Positions 1 through 8,291 are shown, numbered from the stretch's first letter. The stretch: 39,815 nt of DNA from Anaerolineae bacterium (GCA_016783145.1 JADHXD010000030.1:1-39815); one strand, 5' to 3'. Numbers and translations: made by a program. The notes: generated by a model from the sequence alone, not told the origin.

Positions 1-2256
1 TACCGGCTTGACGGGACTCAGGCACCTCGCGTCCAGATCATCATCGATGACTCGGCGGAGTCCACTGACGTCTTTACCAAGACGGGCGTCTGGGATGGAC
101 CCCCCGCAGGATACGAGGACTGGGGCACGACGTATCACTACGCTCTGACGACCATCGATCCAGACGGAGTCAAGAGCAGCGTCACCTGGCGCCCGGAGGT
201 GCCCCAAGCCGATCACTACAGTGTCTATGCGTGGATCGCGCCGCACGACCTGTTGAGCGACACGATCACATACACGGTTCAGCATGCAGGAGGCGTGACG
301 CCGGTCGCTGTGAACCCCACGGTCAGCGAGCCGGACTGGGTCAGTCTGGGCACCTATCTCCTGGAGGCCGGTGCAGGTCACTGCGTCACTCTGACGAACG
401 AGACGCGCTCAACTTGGGTCATTGCAGACGCGGTCAAGTTCGAGTCGATGAGCCCTTACAACGATGGCCGCCCGGCCACTCACGTTGACCTCGAGGGACA
501 GGACGGGATCATCTTGCTGAATGAATCGCCACGCAGGGCTCATCTGGCGGGAGTCACCCTCCTCGGTCCTCCAGGAGGCTATACCGGAACCGCCTATGCC
601 TATACCGCGGTCATCACTCCGACCAACGTCACCTCCACGGTCACCTACGCCTGGACACCTCCTCCTGCCACGGGGCAGGGAACGGCCGTAACATCCTATC
701 TGTGGGGCACGCCTGGCTCATACACGGTCACCGTCTCAGCGGTCGGCGAGTTTGCGGCGTTCATCGACAGCCGAGTAGTGAGCATTCAGGCCCTCCCAGC
801 CCCCGCCGCGAGTGGAGATGAGTACGAGGATGATGGTCTGTGCGCCCAGGCAGCAGTCATCCACGCGGATGAACGCTCCCAGGTCCATACGTTCCACACC
901 TACGGTGACGTGGACTGGGTTTCCGTGGCAGCGACGCCAGGTATCACATACGTGGTCCGCGCCCGTGTGCCTCCTGACTCGGCCGCAGACGTGGTGATGG
1001 AGGCTTTCGAAGCCTGCAGTGGGTCCCCCACTGCTAGCTCTCTGTATACCTTTACGTCGGATGCCAGGGTCGTCCTGACGCCCACTGGCGGCAGCTACTA
1101 CTTTGCCCTGCGCAACCTCACCCCTGCCGTCTACGGATCGCAGGTCGTCTACCACCTATCCGTCCGCAGCTTACCGGACCAGCCAGCGTCCGGTGCCTTG
1201 GTGCTGGTGGCGGGCCAATACGCAGACGACGATGCGCTGCAGCCCAACGTCCAGCACGTCACGGATGGTCTCTACCAGCTTGGGCGATCAAATGGCTGTA
1301 CTGCTGACCAGATATACTACCTGGGACAGGGCGAGGGTGCGATGAGTGTGAATGACAAGCCCAGTCGGAAGGCCCTGCAGTACGCCCTCACCGAGTGGGC
1401 CGTGGACAGGGTGGGCCCTGCCGGGCCTCTCACGCTGTACTTGGCGGGCCACGCAGGAGATGACCGGTTCTACCTCGACAGGAACTCTGGTGAGTGGGTC
1501 TCACCATCAGAGGTCGGGGCGTGGTTGGGGCAGCTAGGACAAGATGTAGCAGCGCAGATCATTGTGGACGCTCCACGTTCAGCAGGTTTCATCGACCCGC
1601 CAGACACAGCAGTGCAGGAGCATCGAGTGGTCATCGCCTCAACTGGCTCTGTATCAGCAGCCTATGCTTCAAGGCAGGGCCTTGCCTTCTCGGATGCGCT
1701 TCTGACTGCGCTGCGGCAAGGAATGAGTCTCGACATGTCCTTTGAAGAAGGCGCGTGGGCATTGCGGCAAACACACCCGGAACAGGCGCCCTCGTTGGAC
1801 GCAAATGGGAACGGGCTGTCGAATGAAGTTGAGGACGTGGAGCGAGCCACAGAGGCCAGACTGGGCTGCGTGGGTGGATGGGATCCGAGTCGATGGCCCC
1901 CACACATCGCGCAAGTACAGGTCTTGGAATGGGATGCGAACTCCCGCCAGCTCTGGGCGCAGGTGTGGGACGATTCGGGTATAGACAGAGTGTGGGCAGT
2001 GGTCCATCCACCACTGCGCCAGCCGCTCGATCCTGGCGAGCAGTTGATCCCCGAGCCAAGGGCGATAGCCTTGCAGCCAGGACACGGTGGTTGGTACGGT
2101 GCACTGAGCAGCCAGTTCAGTGAAGGCGGGGCCTACCGGGTAGTGTTCTATGCTCAGGACGATCAGGGCCTGCTTGCCCGTCCCGTAGCGGTCGTGGTGC
2201 AAGCAGGAGAGCGGTCACGTCTTCCCCTGATCCTCAAATCGTTCGCGGGGCGATAG
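1..2256 (+). CDS. Secreted multidomain protein with golvesin-like, PKD-like, PPC-like and degenerate C13 (caspase-like) peptidase domains (5' end cut by window)
   Basis: The frame is open from base 1, so the start lies outside the window; 751 residues are visible. In order I see a golvesin C-terminal-like carbohydrate/cell-wall-binding type domain (about residues 12-152: IIDDSAES, YSVYAWIAP, WVIADAVKFE), a PKD-like beta sandwich (about 180-262), a bacterial pre-peptidase C-terminal (PPC) type domain (about 275-385, opening DEYEDDGLCAQA and GDVDWVSVAA), then a C13/caspase-like fold (about 395-560) with the histidine of LAGHAGDD (H484). At the position where this family has its catalytic cysteine (IIEACYSG type) the sequence reads IIVDAPRSAGF, so Pro525 replaces Cys. 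After a DANGNG calcium-type loop the protein ends LPLILKSFAGR, a tail I associate with exported Chloroflexota proteins. Probably extracellular and proteolytically inactive. The next gene is convergent, 18 bases away, and no terminator is visible between them. Confidence 0.8.
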   Translation, partial: YRLDGTQAPRVQIIIDDSAESTDVFTKTGVWDGPPAGYEDWGTTYHYALTTIDPDGVKSSVTWRPEVPQADHYSVYAWIAPHDLLSDTITYTVQHAGGVTPVAVNPTVSEPDWVSLGTYLLEAGAGHCVTLTNETRSTWVIADAVKFESMSPYNDGRPATHVDLEGQDGIILLNESPRRAHLAGVTLLGPPGGYTGTAYAYTAVITPTNVTSTVTYAWTPPPATGQGTAVTSYLWGTPGSYTVTVSAVGEFAAFIDSRVVSIQALPAPAASGDEYEDDGLCAQAAVIHADERSQVHTFHTYGDVDWVSVAATPGITYVVRARVPPDSAADVVMEAFEACSGSPTASSLYTFTSDARVVLTPTGGSYYFALRNLTPAVYGSQVVYHLSVRSLPDQPASGALVLVAGQYADDDALQPNVQHVTDGLYQLGRSNGCTADQIYYLGQGEGAMSVNDKPSRKALQYALTEWAVDRVGPAGPLTLYLAGHAGDDRFYLDRNSGEWVSPSEVGAWLGQLGQDVAAQIIVDAPRSAGFIDPPDTAVQEHRVVIASTGSVSAAYASRQGLAFSDALLTALRQGMSLDMSFEEGAWALRQTHPEQAPSLDANGNGLSNEVEDVERATEARLGCVGGWDPSRWPPHIAQVQVLEWDANSRQLWAQVWDDSGIDRVWAVVHPPLRQPLDPGEQLIPEPRAIALQPGHGGWYGALSSQFSEGGAYRVVFYAQDDQGLLARPVAVVVQAGERSRLPLILKSFAGR

Positions 2257-2274
2257 ACCTGGACGATCCCGTCC

Positions 2275-2946
2275 CTATTCGACAGAGCGTGCGTACTGGA
2301 AGCCCATCGGCGCGCGAGACTGGCCCAGTACCAGCTTGGGATGCTGCGTGGCCTGCACGACCAGGTTCGGGTACGTATGCCGCAGGATCGATACCAGTCC
2401 TCCGGGCCGTATCATAGCTGTCTCGATGGTTTCCGAGTCGCCGATCGCTTGCAGGGTATAGGGTCGGCCGACATCTTGCCCATCGATCGTGGGCTCGCCG
2501 TGGTCGTCAACGGTCAACACCGAACTCAGCACCACCCGGCACCCGTTCAGAGCAATCGCTTCGGCTCCGGCATTGCGCAACTCGTTGATCAGATCCTGCA
2601 GATCCAGGGCACTCAACGAGCCGTCGATCACGAACTCGACCCCTGGACCGGATACCTCGACCATGCCATTGATCACACGGACTCGGTTCAGTTCTGCAAC
2701 CAGCTCCTCCAGCACTGTGCCTCGGTTCTCGTCCTCGTAGACTGACGTCTGTGCCCTGAGAGACTCGACCTCAGCTTGCAGTGCGAGGTTTGCGTCGATC
2801 AGCTCGCTCAGGAGGATCGCTTGGTCATCCTGGCCGAGCGTGAGCGTGCGCAGGCGCCGCTGAGCGCGTAGCTGGGCCACGATGAGTACGCCTGCTGCCA
2901 ACAACAGGAGCATCAGGCAAAGCTGAGAGACGGTGTTGCGCCTCAC
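2275..2946 (-). CDS. DUF881 family membrane protein (first of a tandem pair)
   Basis: A 223-residue protein with an N-terminal transmembrane helix (about residues 8-28), a coiled-coil stretch (about 30-80) and a C-terminal DUF881 domain (INGMVEVSGPGVEF, LRNAGAEAIALNG, PYTLQAIGD). DUF881 proteins (YlxW/YlxX type) are membrane-anchored, face outward and are often encoded near cell-division genes in Firmicutes and Actinobacteria; their molecular role is not settled. GTG start: an AGGAG site overlaps the stop codon of the upstream DUF881 gene (TAGGAG), which suggests translational coupling. Last gene of the three-gene minus-strand unit. No division genes are beside it here. Confidence 0.85.
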   Translation of the reverse strand: MRRNTVSQLCLMLLLLAAGVLIVAQLRAQRRLRTLTLGQDDQAILLSELIDANLALQAEVESLRAQTSVYEDENRGTVLEELVAELNRVRVINGMVEVSGPGVEFVIDGSLSALDLQDLINELRNAGAEAIALNGCRVVLSSVLTVDDHGEPTIDGQDVGRPYTLQAIGDSETIETAMIRPGGLVSILRHTYPNLVVQATQHPKLVLGQSRAPMGFQYARSVE

Positions 2947-2958
2947 GGTCTGCTTCTC

Positions 2959-3693
2959 CTAGCTTCCGGGCTGTGCGAACTGCTGGCGTAAGCTGCCTTG
3001 GTAGGCAGGGAGTGTCAACATGTCTGCACGTGTGAACTCCACGTGCAACCCTGCTCGCTTGCGTCGCGCCTTGAGCTCGGTCAAGTAGCCAGGGTTGCCA
3101 AGGTAGTCCTGCATCTGGGCGGGGTCGCCGATCGCACTGATCTCATAGGGAGGCGACAGACGTGTGTCATTCACCATGACCGTTGCACCCACGCAGTAGA
3201 TAGAAGTGCTGTTCACTATGCGCTCGCCGTTTACTGCGATGGCGTCAGCGCCAGACAGCCACAACACACTGATCGCATCACGCAGGTCATAGTCGTGGAT
3301 AAGCTGATCGCTCGTGCTTCCCCCCAGCGCAAGCTGGCTGTCATCCAAAGTCACCCGTATGCCCGGCCCACGGACATCTGAGAGACCCGCGTGTGCGCGC
3401 TGCAGAGCCAGCTTGGTCCGCAGCTCCCCCAGCATCTCTGCGTCGGCTACTGCCTCTTTCTGGCGGGAGTCGAGCTCCTCACGCAGGCGCCCCACCTCCC
3501 GTTTCAGCTCCGCCTGTGCGGACTCCAGTTGGCGCATCGTACGCAGAACCTGATCGGACGCGATGGGCCATCGCGCGGCATCCGCGGTCCACTGCAGGCT
3601 TACCAACACGCCCAGCACGAGCGCCGCGAGCAACATAACGACCTGTTTGGCTATCCACGCGGGAGGGCGCACGGCGAGCCTCCTCCTGGTCAT
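2959..3693 (-). CDS. DUF881 family membrane protein (second of a tandem pair)
   Basis: A 244-residue protein from the ATG at 3693 (MTRRRLAVRPP): basic N-terminus, one transmembrane helix (about 17-34), a long heptad-rich coiled coil (about 45-95), then the DUF881 core (LSDVRGPGIRVTLDD, LWLSGADAIAVNGERI, PPYEISAIGD). A longer GTG start at 3756 keeps the frame, but it would place a perfect hairpin (3710-3733) inside the coding region and adds residues unlike the family, so I prefer 3693; no strong Shine-Dalgarno is visible for either. It is a diverged paralogue of the following gene with the same architecture, suggesting the two may form a heteromeric complex in the membrane (inference). Confidence 0.82.
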   Translation of the reverse strand: MTRRRLAVRPPAWIAKQVVMLLAALVLGVLVSLQWTADAARWPIASDQVLRTMRQLESAQAELKREVGRLREELDSRQKEAVADAEMLGELRTKLALQRAHAGLSDVRGPGIRVTLDDSQLALGGSTSDQLIHDYDLRDAISVLWLSGADAIAVNGERIVNSTSIYCVGATVMVNDTRLSPPYEISAIGDPAQMQDYLGNPGYLTELKARRKRAGLHVEFTRADMLTLPAYQGSLRQQFAQPGS

Positions 3694-3709
3694 CGCTTGA
3701 CGGAAAGCA

Positions 3710-3733
3710 AAAATGCACCGCAGGGTGCATTTT
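3710..3733 (-). terminator. Perfect 10-bp hairpin with T-run in the leader of the second DUF881 gene
   Basis: AAAATGCACC (3710-3719) and GGTGCATTTT (3724-3733) are perfect inverted copies around a 4-base loop. Read on the minus strand the stem is followed by TTTTTGCTTT, as in a weak intrinsic terminator. It sits between the lipoprotein stop (3761) and the DUF881 start (3693), so it could attenuate transcription into the DUF881 pair or stabilise a processed 3' end of the lipoprotein mRNA. The stem is A/T-rich at its base and only moderately stable. Confidence 0.5.
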
Positions 3734-3760
3734 CGTCCACTTGACACGAGCGCCACAAAC

Positions 3761-4276
3761 TCACGGCTGAGTGATCAGTAGGTCATAGCTCTTTTGGTTG
3801 TCACCCAACCGTGTCTCCCCCAGCACAGGAACGGCCCGCACCCACAGCGTGTACTTGTAGCTGAAAGGGATCTCGGTATCCTCAAAGTGGATGATCTTGA
3901 TCTCTCCTGGAGCGATCGCCGCAATGCTTCCCTGCTTCTGGAGGTACACGGTCATGCCGTTGTCGGAGGAAAGCACCACTTCCACCGTCACATCCCGCTC
4001 GGTGTGGATGCCCGTGTTCTCGACGGCTACCAAGAGCGTGATCCCCTCTCCACGATTCTTCTGTGCGACGATCTCTTCGTATTCCAGGGGGGGATCAAAG
4101 TCCACGGCCAACACAGCCAGATCGTGCTCTTGAGCTCGATCCTCTCCCGTGGGAGTAGCTGGCTCTGGCATTGAAGGCGTGCGATCGATCACCTCGATGG
4201 TGACACATCCACTCAGAAGCAATGCTGCAAGTGACAAGATGACGAGAGGGGCGCCTCGAAGCCAATTCAGAGACAT
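3761..4276 (-). CDS. Lipoprotein with CARDB-like beta domain
   Basis: A 171-residue protein with a classic lipoprotein signal peptide (hydrophobic 10-22, lipobox LLSGC, Cys24), so it should be lipid-anchored on the outer face of the cytoplasmic membrane. A proline-rich linker follows, then one immunoglobulin-like domain of the CARDB type (DLAVLAVDFDPP, LLVAVENTGIHTERDVTVEV, LWVRAVPVLGETRLGDNQ), a fold common in Chloroflexota surface proteins. The start is set by AAGGAGG seven bases before the ATG. First gene of a minus-strand unit with two DUF881 proteins, under the promoter at 4349-4377. No enzymatic motif is visible. Confidence 0.78.
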   Translation of the reverse strand: MSLNWLRGAPLVILSLAALLLSGCVTIEVIDRTPSMPEPATPTGEDRAQEHDLAVLAVDFDPPLEYEEIVAQKNRGEGITLLVAVENTGIHTERDVTVEVVLSSDNGMTVYLQKQGSIAAIAPGEIKIIHFEDTEIPFSYKYTLWVRAVPVLGETRLGDNQKSYDLLITQP

Positions 4277-4348
4277 CAGACCCGCCTCCTTCTATAGATA
4301 GCAGGCACTCCTTGTCCATTCTCTGCCTGCCCTTCTCAGACTGGCCCA

Positions 4349-4377
4349 ATCATACTCCGATACCCTGCTTTTGTCAA
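4349..4377 (-). promoter_or_regulatory. SigmaA-type promoter for the lipoprotein-DUF881 unit
   Basis: On the minus strand TTGACA (4372-4377), a 17-base spacer, then TATGAT (4349-4354). This is a near-consensus housekeeping promoter about 73 bases upstream of the lipoprotein ATG, back to back with the plus-strand promoter at 4408-4436. Confidence 0.75.
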
Positions 4378-4407
4378 GCGCTCCGGTGTCCGAAAACCGT
4401 GTGTCTT

Positions 4408-4436
4408 TTGCCCCGTCTGACACATCGTGGTACAAT
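4408..4436 (+). promoter_or_regulatory. SigmaA-type promoter for the CoA-disulfide reductase gene
   Basis: TTGCCC (4408-4413), a 17-base spacer, then TACAAT (4431-4436), ending about 53 bases before the ATG at 4490. Divergent from the minus-strand promoter at 4349-4377; the two -35 boxes lie about 30 bases apart, so they could share a regulator or compete for polymerase. Confidence 0.65.
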
Positions 4437-4489
4437 GCGTGCGCGTGCGAACTGGGCACCCAAGATTACAGAAAGAACAAGTGTGCCGG

Positions 4490-6178
4490 ATGAAAGTGGT
4501 GATCGTTGGAGGAGTCGCCGGAGGAGCCAGCGTCGCAACGCGCTTGCGCCGGATGGATGAACGGGCAGAGATCATCGTGTTGGAACGGGGTCCCTACATC
4601 TCGTTCGCGAACTGCGGCCTGCCATACTACATCGGTGGGATCATCCTCAATCGGGACAGCCTGTTGATACAGACTCCCGCGGCATTGCGCGCCACGTTCA
4701 ATGTCGACGCGCGCGTGCACAGTGAGGTCATCGAGATCGACAGGGGCGCCAAGCAAGTCACGGTCCAAGACCTGGACACAGGTCACACGTACAAGGAGTC
4801 CTACGAGAAACTCGTGCTCTCCCCTGGTGCAGCGCCCTTTGTGCCGCCGGTGCCTGGCCACGACCTGCCTGGCGTCTTTGTCCTGCGCACGATACCCAAC
4901 ATGGACGCGATCAAGGCCTTTGTAGACGAGAGAGGCCCCAGCAAGGCTGTGGTCGTGGGCGGCGGCTTTATCGGTCTGGAGCTTGCCGAAAACCTGCACC
5001 GCCGCGGAACCCAGATCACGTTGGTCGAGATGATGAGCCAGGTGATGGCCCCCTTGGACTATGAGATGGCTGCCCTAGTGCACCAGCACTTGCGGGCCAA
5101 GGGCGTTCGGCTAGCACTGGGAGATGGATTGAGGGCGATATCATCGACCCCAGACGGCAGGCTGACCGTCACTCTGCAGAGTGGCCGGTGCGCGGACGCT
5201 GAGCTTGTGGCGCTTTCCATCGGCGTGCGACCGGAGAACAGGGTCGCACAGGCTGCCGGCCTGGAACTGGGCGTTCGCGGCACGCTGGCTACGAACGAGT
5301 ACCTGCAGACTTCTGATCCAGACATCTATGCCATCGGAGATGCCGCTCAGGTCAAGCACCTGGTTACAGGTCAGCCTGCCAACGTGCCGCTTGCTGGGCC
5401 TGCAAGCAAGCAAGGCCGCATGGTGGCGGATCACATCGTGGGCAAGCCAGTCAGCTATCGAGGCGCACAGGGCACGTCCATCGTCAAAGTGTTCGATCTC
5501 TCGGCCGCAAGCACCGGGTTGAACGAGCGCCAGTTGCGCCAGGCGGATATCCCGTGCCAGAGCGCGATCATCCACATTGCCAACCATGCTGGCTACTACC
5601 CGGGTGCTTCGCCGATGGCCTTCAAGTTGCTTTTCGACCCCCAGGGAGGCGGTCTTCTCGGAGCCCAAATCGTCGGCAAGGAGGGTGTGGACAAGCGCAT
5701 TGACGTCGTCGCTACCGCAATGCGTGCCGGTATGACGGTCTTTGACCTCGAGGAACTGGAGCTTGCTTACGCGCCCCCCTATGGCTCTGCCAGAGACCCG
5801 GTGAACGTGATCGGGTTCGTGGCCTCCAACATGCTTCGCGGGGACTCAAAGATGCTCTGCTGGGACAGTGTCAGTGAACTAGATCCAGCCAGGGATTTTG
5901 TGCTCGATGTGCGGAATCCGTCAGAACTGCTCGCTGGTGCCATCGAAGGGCAGGTTAACATCCCACTCAGGCAGTTGCGCCGAAGGCTCGACGAGCTCCC
6001 CAGAAACAAGCGGATTGTGGTCTACTGCCAAGTTGGTCAGCGTGCCTACTATGCCTATCGCATCCTGGTTCAGAGCGGCTTTGATGCGATCAACCTGAGC
6101 GGCGGATTCGGGACCTACTCGTGCGCTACGGGTCAACAGTCGAACTTTGACATCTTTGAGGAGAGCGACGGCGAATAG
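4490..6178 (+). CDS. cdr: CoA-disulfide reductase / NAD(P)H oxidoreductase with C-terminal rhodanese domain
   Basis: A 562-residue flavoprotein of the pyridine nucleotide-disulfide oxidoreductase family, in the fused CoADR-rhodanese form. The FAD dinucleotide motif is GGVAGG (7-12), the single redox cysteine lies in SFANCGLPYY (Cys42), and the NAD(P)H site is VVVGGGFIGLELAENL in the middle of the protein. The second FAD-contact segment reads IYAIGDAAQV. The last ~100 residues are a rhodanese domain with active loop CQVGQR (Cys513). Such fusions reduce CoA disulfide, CoA persulfides or polysulfide with NAD(P)H, in thiol redox homeostasis or sulfur metabolism; which substrate is used cannot be read here. 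Cytoplasmic. I start at 4490 because the fold begins MKVVIVGG; an in-frame GTG at 4427 lies inside the promoter -10 region. The MATE gene converges 4 bases after the stop. Confidence 0.9.
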   Translation: MKVVIVGGVAGGASVATRLRRMDERAEIIVLERGPYISFANCGLPYYIGGIILNRDSLLIQTPAALRATFNVDARVHSEVIEIDRGAKQVTVQDLDTGHTYKESYEKLVLSPGAAPFVPPVPGHDLPGVFVLRTIPNMDAIKAFVDERGPSKAVVVGGGFIGLELAENLHRRGTQITLVEMMSQVMAPLDYEMAALVHQHLRAKGVRLALGDGLRAISSTPDGRLTVTLQSGRCADAELVALSIGVRPENRVAQAAGLELGVRGTLATNEYLQTSDPDIYAIGDAAQVKHLVTGQPANVPLAGPASKQGRMVADHIVGKPVSYRGAQGTSIVKVFDLSAASTGLNERQLRQADIPCQSAIIHIANHAGYYPGASPMAFKLLFDPQGGGLLGAQIVGKEGVDKRIDVVATAMRAGMTVFDLEELELAYAPPYGSARDPVNVIGFVASNMLRGDSKMLCWDSVSELDPARDFVLDVRNPSELLAGAIEGQVNIPLRQLRRRLDELPRNKRIVVYCQVGQRAYYAYRILVQSGFDAINLSGGFGTYSCATGQQSNFDIFEESDGE

Positions 6179-6182
6179 AGCT

Positions 6183-7559
6183 TCACACCTCGATCGTTTT
6201 CCACTTACCGCGCTTGTACAGCACAAACATGATCAGCGAACGCATGCTCCAGTCCACAGCCGTCGCCAGCCAGACGCCCTTCAGTCCTCCATTGAGGACG
6301 ACTGCAAACAGATAGGTGATGGGCACACGGAAGAGGAACGTACCCGCTATCGTGACGATCATCGGGGTCCGGGTGTCTCCCGCGCCGCGCAGGCATCCGG
6401 ACAGGATCATGACCGAGCAGAGACCAAACAACTCCAAAGCCGAAATGCGAATGGCTGTAGTAGCCATGTTTGCTAGCTCTGGGTCTCGAACCCCAAAGAC
6501 GCGAACGATGGCAGGGCCAAAAAAGACGAATATCATGCCGAGAAAAGCCATCACGGCATTGCCCATCACCAGGGTGCGCCGGATACTTTGCTCAGCCACA
6601 TCCTCCTTTTCTGCACCCAGCGCCTGACCCACCAGGGCTGCGACAGCAGTCGCCATCCCCCAACCAGGCATGTAGGCCAGCGACTCGATCCGCAACGCGA
6701 CCTGGTGGGCGGCCAGGGCGATGGTGCCCAGAGACGCCAGGATGCGGGTAAAGAGCATGAAACCGAGGCGCGAGATAATGGTCTCGCCGATGTTCGGCAG
6801 CGAGATGCGGAGGATCCGCCAGATCAAGGACCACTCCCACCTGCGCAGGTGCGCCCAGCGCAGGTGGATGGCTGACTTGGGCCGGAAGAGAATGCCCAGG
6901 GCGATGATCCCACCCAAAGTACGGGCCGAACTCGTCGCAAGAGCCGCGCCCCGCAGCTCCAAGCGAGGGATTGGCCCGAGCCCAAAGATCAGTACATAGG
7001 CAGCGAGAACGTTCCACACATTCATCACACCGGTGATGTACATCGGTTTGCGCGTGTCGCCTGTTGCCCGCATCAGGCTGTTCGCGATGACGAGCGGAAA
7101 GCTGATGACCGATGTCGCCAGGAGGATACGGATGTACTCAACGCCGCGCAAGACGACATCGGGTTCGCCTCCCATGACCACCAGAAACCCTCTGGCGATC
7201 GGGATCAGGAGGGCCGTGAACACCAGGGCAACCAGCATGCTCAAAATCAGCGATTGGCCCGCGACCTGGCGTGCGGCCTCGAAGTCTTTCTGGCCCCAAT
7301 ACCGGGCCACCATGGCCGAGACACTGATAGAGATCGCCCGGAACAGACCGTCGGCTGCCCACATCAGTGTGCTGCTCAGGCCCACTGCAGCCAGAGAAGA
7401 CGGATCGTTTAGCCAACTGATCAAGATCGTGTCGACCATGTAGACCAGCGTCGTCAGCATGCTCTCCGTCACGGATGGAATCGCCAGCCGGAGTATCGTC
7501 CGGTTCAACCGGTCGAGGCGCAGATCGATGGTCTGAGGGTGTTGGGCAGCAATGGCCAA
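6183..7559 (-). CDS. MATE family multidrug efflux transporter
   Basis: A 458-residue polytopic membrane protein with about 12 helices in two homologous halves, typical of MATE (NorM/DinF-like) Na+ or H+ antiporters that export cationic drugs. Family hallmarks: an N-terminal half with MVDTILISWL and ARYWGQKDFEAARQVAGQS, and a C-terminal half with LVGQALGAEKEDVAEQS and GCLRGAGDTRTPM. The TTG start at 7559 is chosen because AAGGAG lies seven bases upstream; a longer TTG frame from 7616 has no ribosome site. It ends with a basic tail and converges on the CoA-disulfide reductase gene. Substrate unknown. Confidence 0.88.
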   Translation of the reverse strand: MAIAAQHPQTIDLRLDRLNRTILRLAIPSVTESMLTTLVYMVDTILISWLNDPSSLAAVGLSSTLMWAADGLFRAISISVSAMVARYWGQKDFEAARQVAGQSLILSMLVALVFTALLIPIARGFLVVMGGEPDVVLRGVEYIRILLATSVISFPLVIANSLMRATGDTRKPMYITGVMNVWNVLAAYVLIFGLGPIPRLELRGAALATSSARTLGGIIALGILFRPKSAIHLRWAHLRRWEWSLIWRILRISLPNIGETIISRLGFMLFTRILASLGTIALAAHQVALRIESLAYMPGWGMATAVAALVGQALGAEKEDVAEQSIRRTLVMGNAVMAFLGMIFVFFGPAIVRVFGVRDPELANMATTAIRISALELFGLCSVMILSGCLRGAGDTRTPMIVTIAGTFLFRVPITYLFAVVLNGGLKGVWLATAVDWSMRSLIMFVLYKRGKWKTIEV

Positions 7560-7599
7560 TGGTGGTCTCCTTGTTGCGACGATGCTTGGATGCCCGTGA

Positions 7600-7627
7600 G
7601 CGATAGAGCCGCACAAGACACTGCCAA
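7600..7627 (-). promoter_or_regulatory. Possible weak promoter for the MATE gene
   Basis: On the minus strand TTGGCA (7622-7627), a 16-base spacer, then TATCGC (7600-7605), about 40 bases before the TTG start. The -35 is good, the -10 poor. Confidence 0.35.
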
Positions 7628-7674
7628 GAAGCGTACGTGTGTAGATTAGGTGGCTTGCAGGTCCCAGCAGAGGT

Positions 7675-7692
7675 CTGACTGGGGCCAGTCAG
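7675..7692. other. Perfect inverted repeat between the small membrane protein and MATE genes
   Basis: CTGACTGG (7675-7682) and CCAGTCAG (7685-7692) form an 8-bp palindrome, likely a 7-bp stem with a 4-base loop. It lies about 80 bases past the stop of the small membrane protein and upstream of the possible MATE promoter. There is no T-run, so it may be an operator or a factor-dependent 3' end; function unknown. Confidence 0.4.
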
Positions 7693-7768
7693 CAGAGCGA
7701 TGGCGCTCACTGCGCGAGCAAGATCCTTGCTGGGCCTGCTGCGAGAGAGCCGCCCCTGGTCTCAGCAC

Positions 7769-8152
7769 CTATCGAGAAAGCATGTCGATCAGTGCCGCGG
7801 AGACCATGCATACCAGCCCAGTCGCGAACATGCGGAACACAAACGTGTAGCGCTTTGAGTTCGTCTGCATGTGTTCCGCGATGCGCGAGTGGGCGATCTG
7901 AGCATCTCCTGACGCGGTGAGGATACTCGGGGTGCCAAGCGTGCTATACGATCCCAGCGAAGCCCACACGCCAAAGCCCCCAACGACCACTGCGGCCATG
8001 CCAGCCCAGAACAGGCGTTCACTGTATGCCGCGAACGTGAACTCGCCTCTGAGCAAGAAGGATCCGCCAACGAGCAGAAACAGGCCCAAATCGACGAGCA
8101 GGACTGGCTTCAGAAACTTCCAGATTCCTGCAAAGACGCCTTCCTTTTTCAC
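7769..8152 (-). CDS. Small membrane protein of unknown function
   Basis: A 127-residue protein from the GTG at 8152, preceded at ideal distance by GGGGAGGAG; the frame stays open far upstream but that part overlaps the epimerase gene and is not protein-like. Three hydrophobic segments: about 12-32 (VLLVDLGLFLLVGGSFLL), 45-65 (LFWAGMAAVVVGGFGVWAS) and 100-122 (FVFRMFATGLVCMVSAALI). Between the second and third lies a soluble stretch with AQIAHSRIAEHM. I do not recognise the family. It follows the epimerase gene by 139 bases and may be co-transcribed with it. Confidence 0.65.
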   Translation of the reverse strand: MKKEGVFAGIWKFLKPVLLVDLGLFLLVGGSFLLRGEFTFAAYSERLFWAGMAAVVVGGFGVWASLGSYSTLGTPSILTASGDAQIAHSRIAEHMQTNSKRYTFVFRMFATGLVCMVSAALIDMLSR

Positions 8153-8229
8153 GATCTCCTCCCCAGGCGATGCGCGTACCCCTGTGGCTTTCTCCCTGTC
8201 TCCGGCGAATGGTCCTGGCCAATGCCCTC

Positions 8230-8257
8230 GCAGACGATCAAGGTAGCGATCGTCTGC
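8230..8257. other. Perfect 10-bp inverted repeat in the epimerase/membrane protein spacer
   Basis: GCAGACGATC (8230-8239) and GATCGTCTGC (8248-8257) flank an 8-base loop. It sits 35 bases past the epimerase stop on the minus strand. There is no T-run, so it may be an mRNA-stabilising 3' hairpin, a factor-dependent terminator or an operator. Confidence 0.45.
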
Positions 8258-8291
8258 ATGGCCGTCGCTGGGACTCCTTGGCGCTCGCCAT

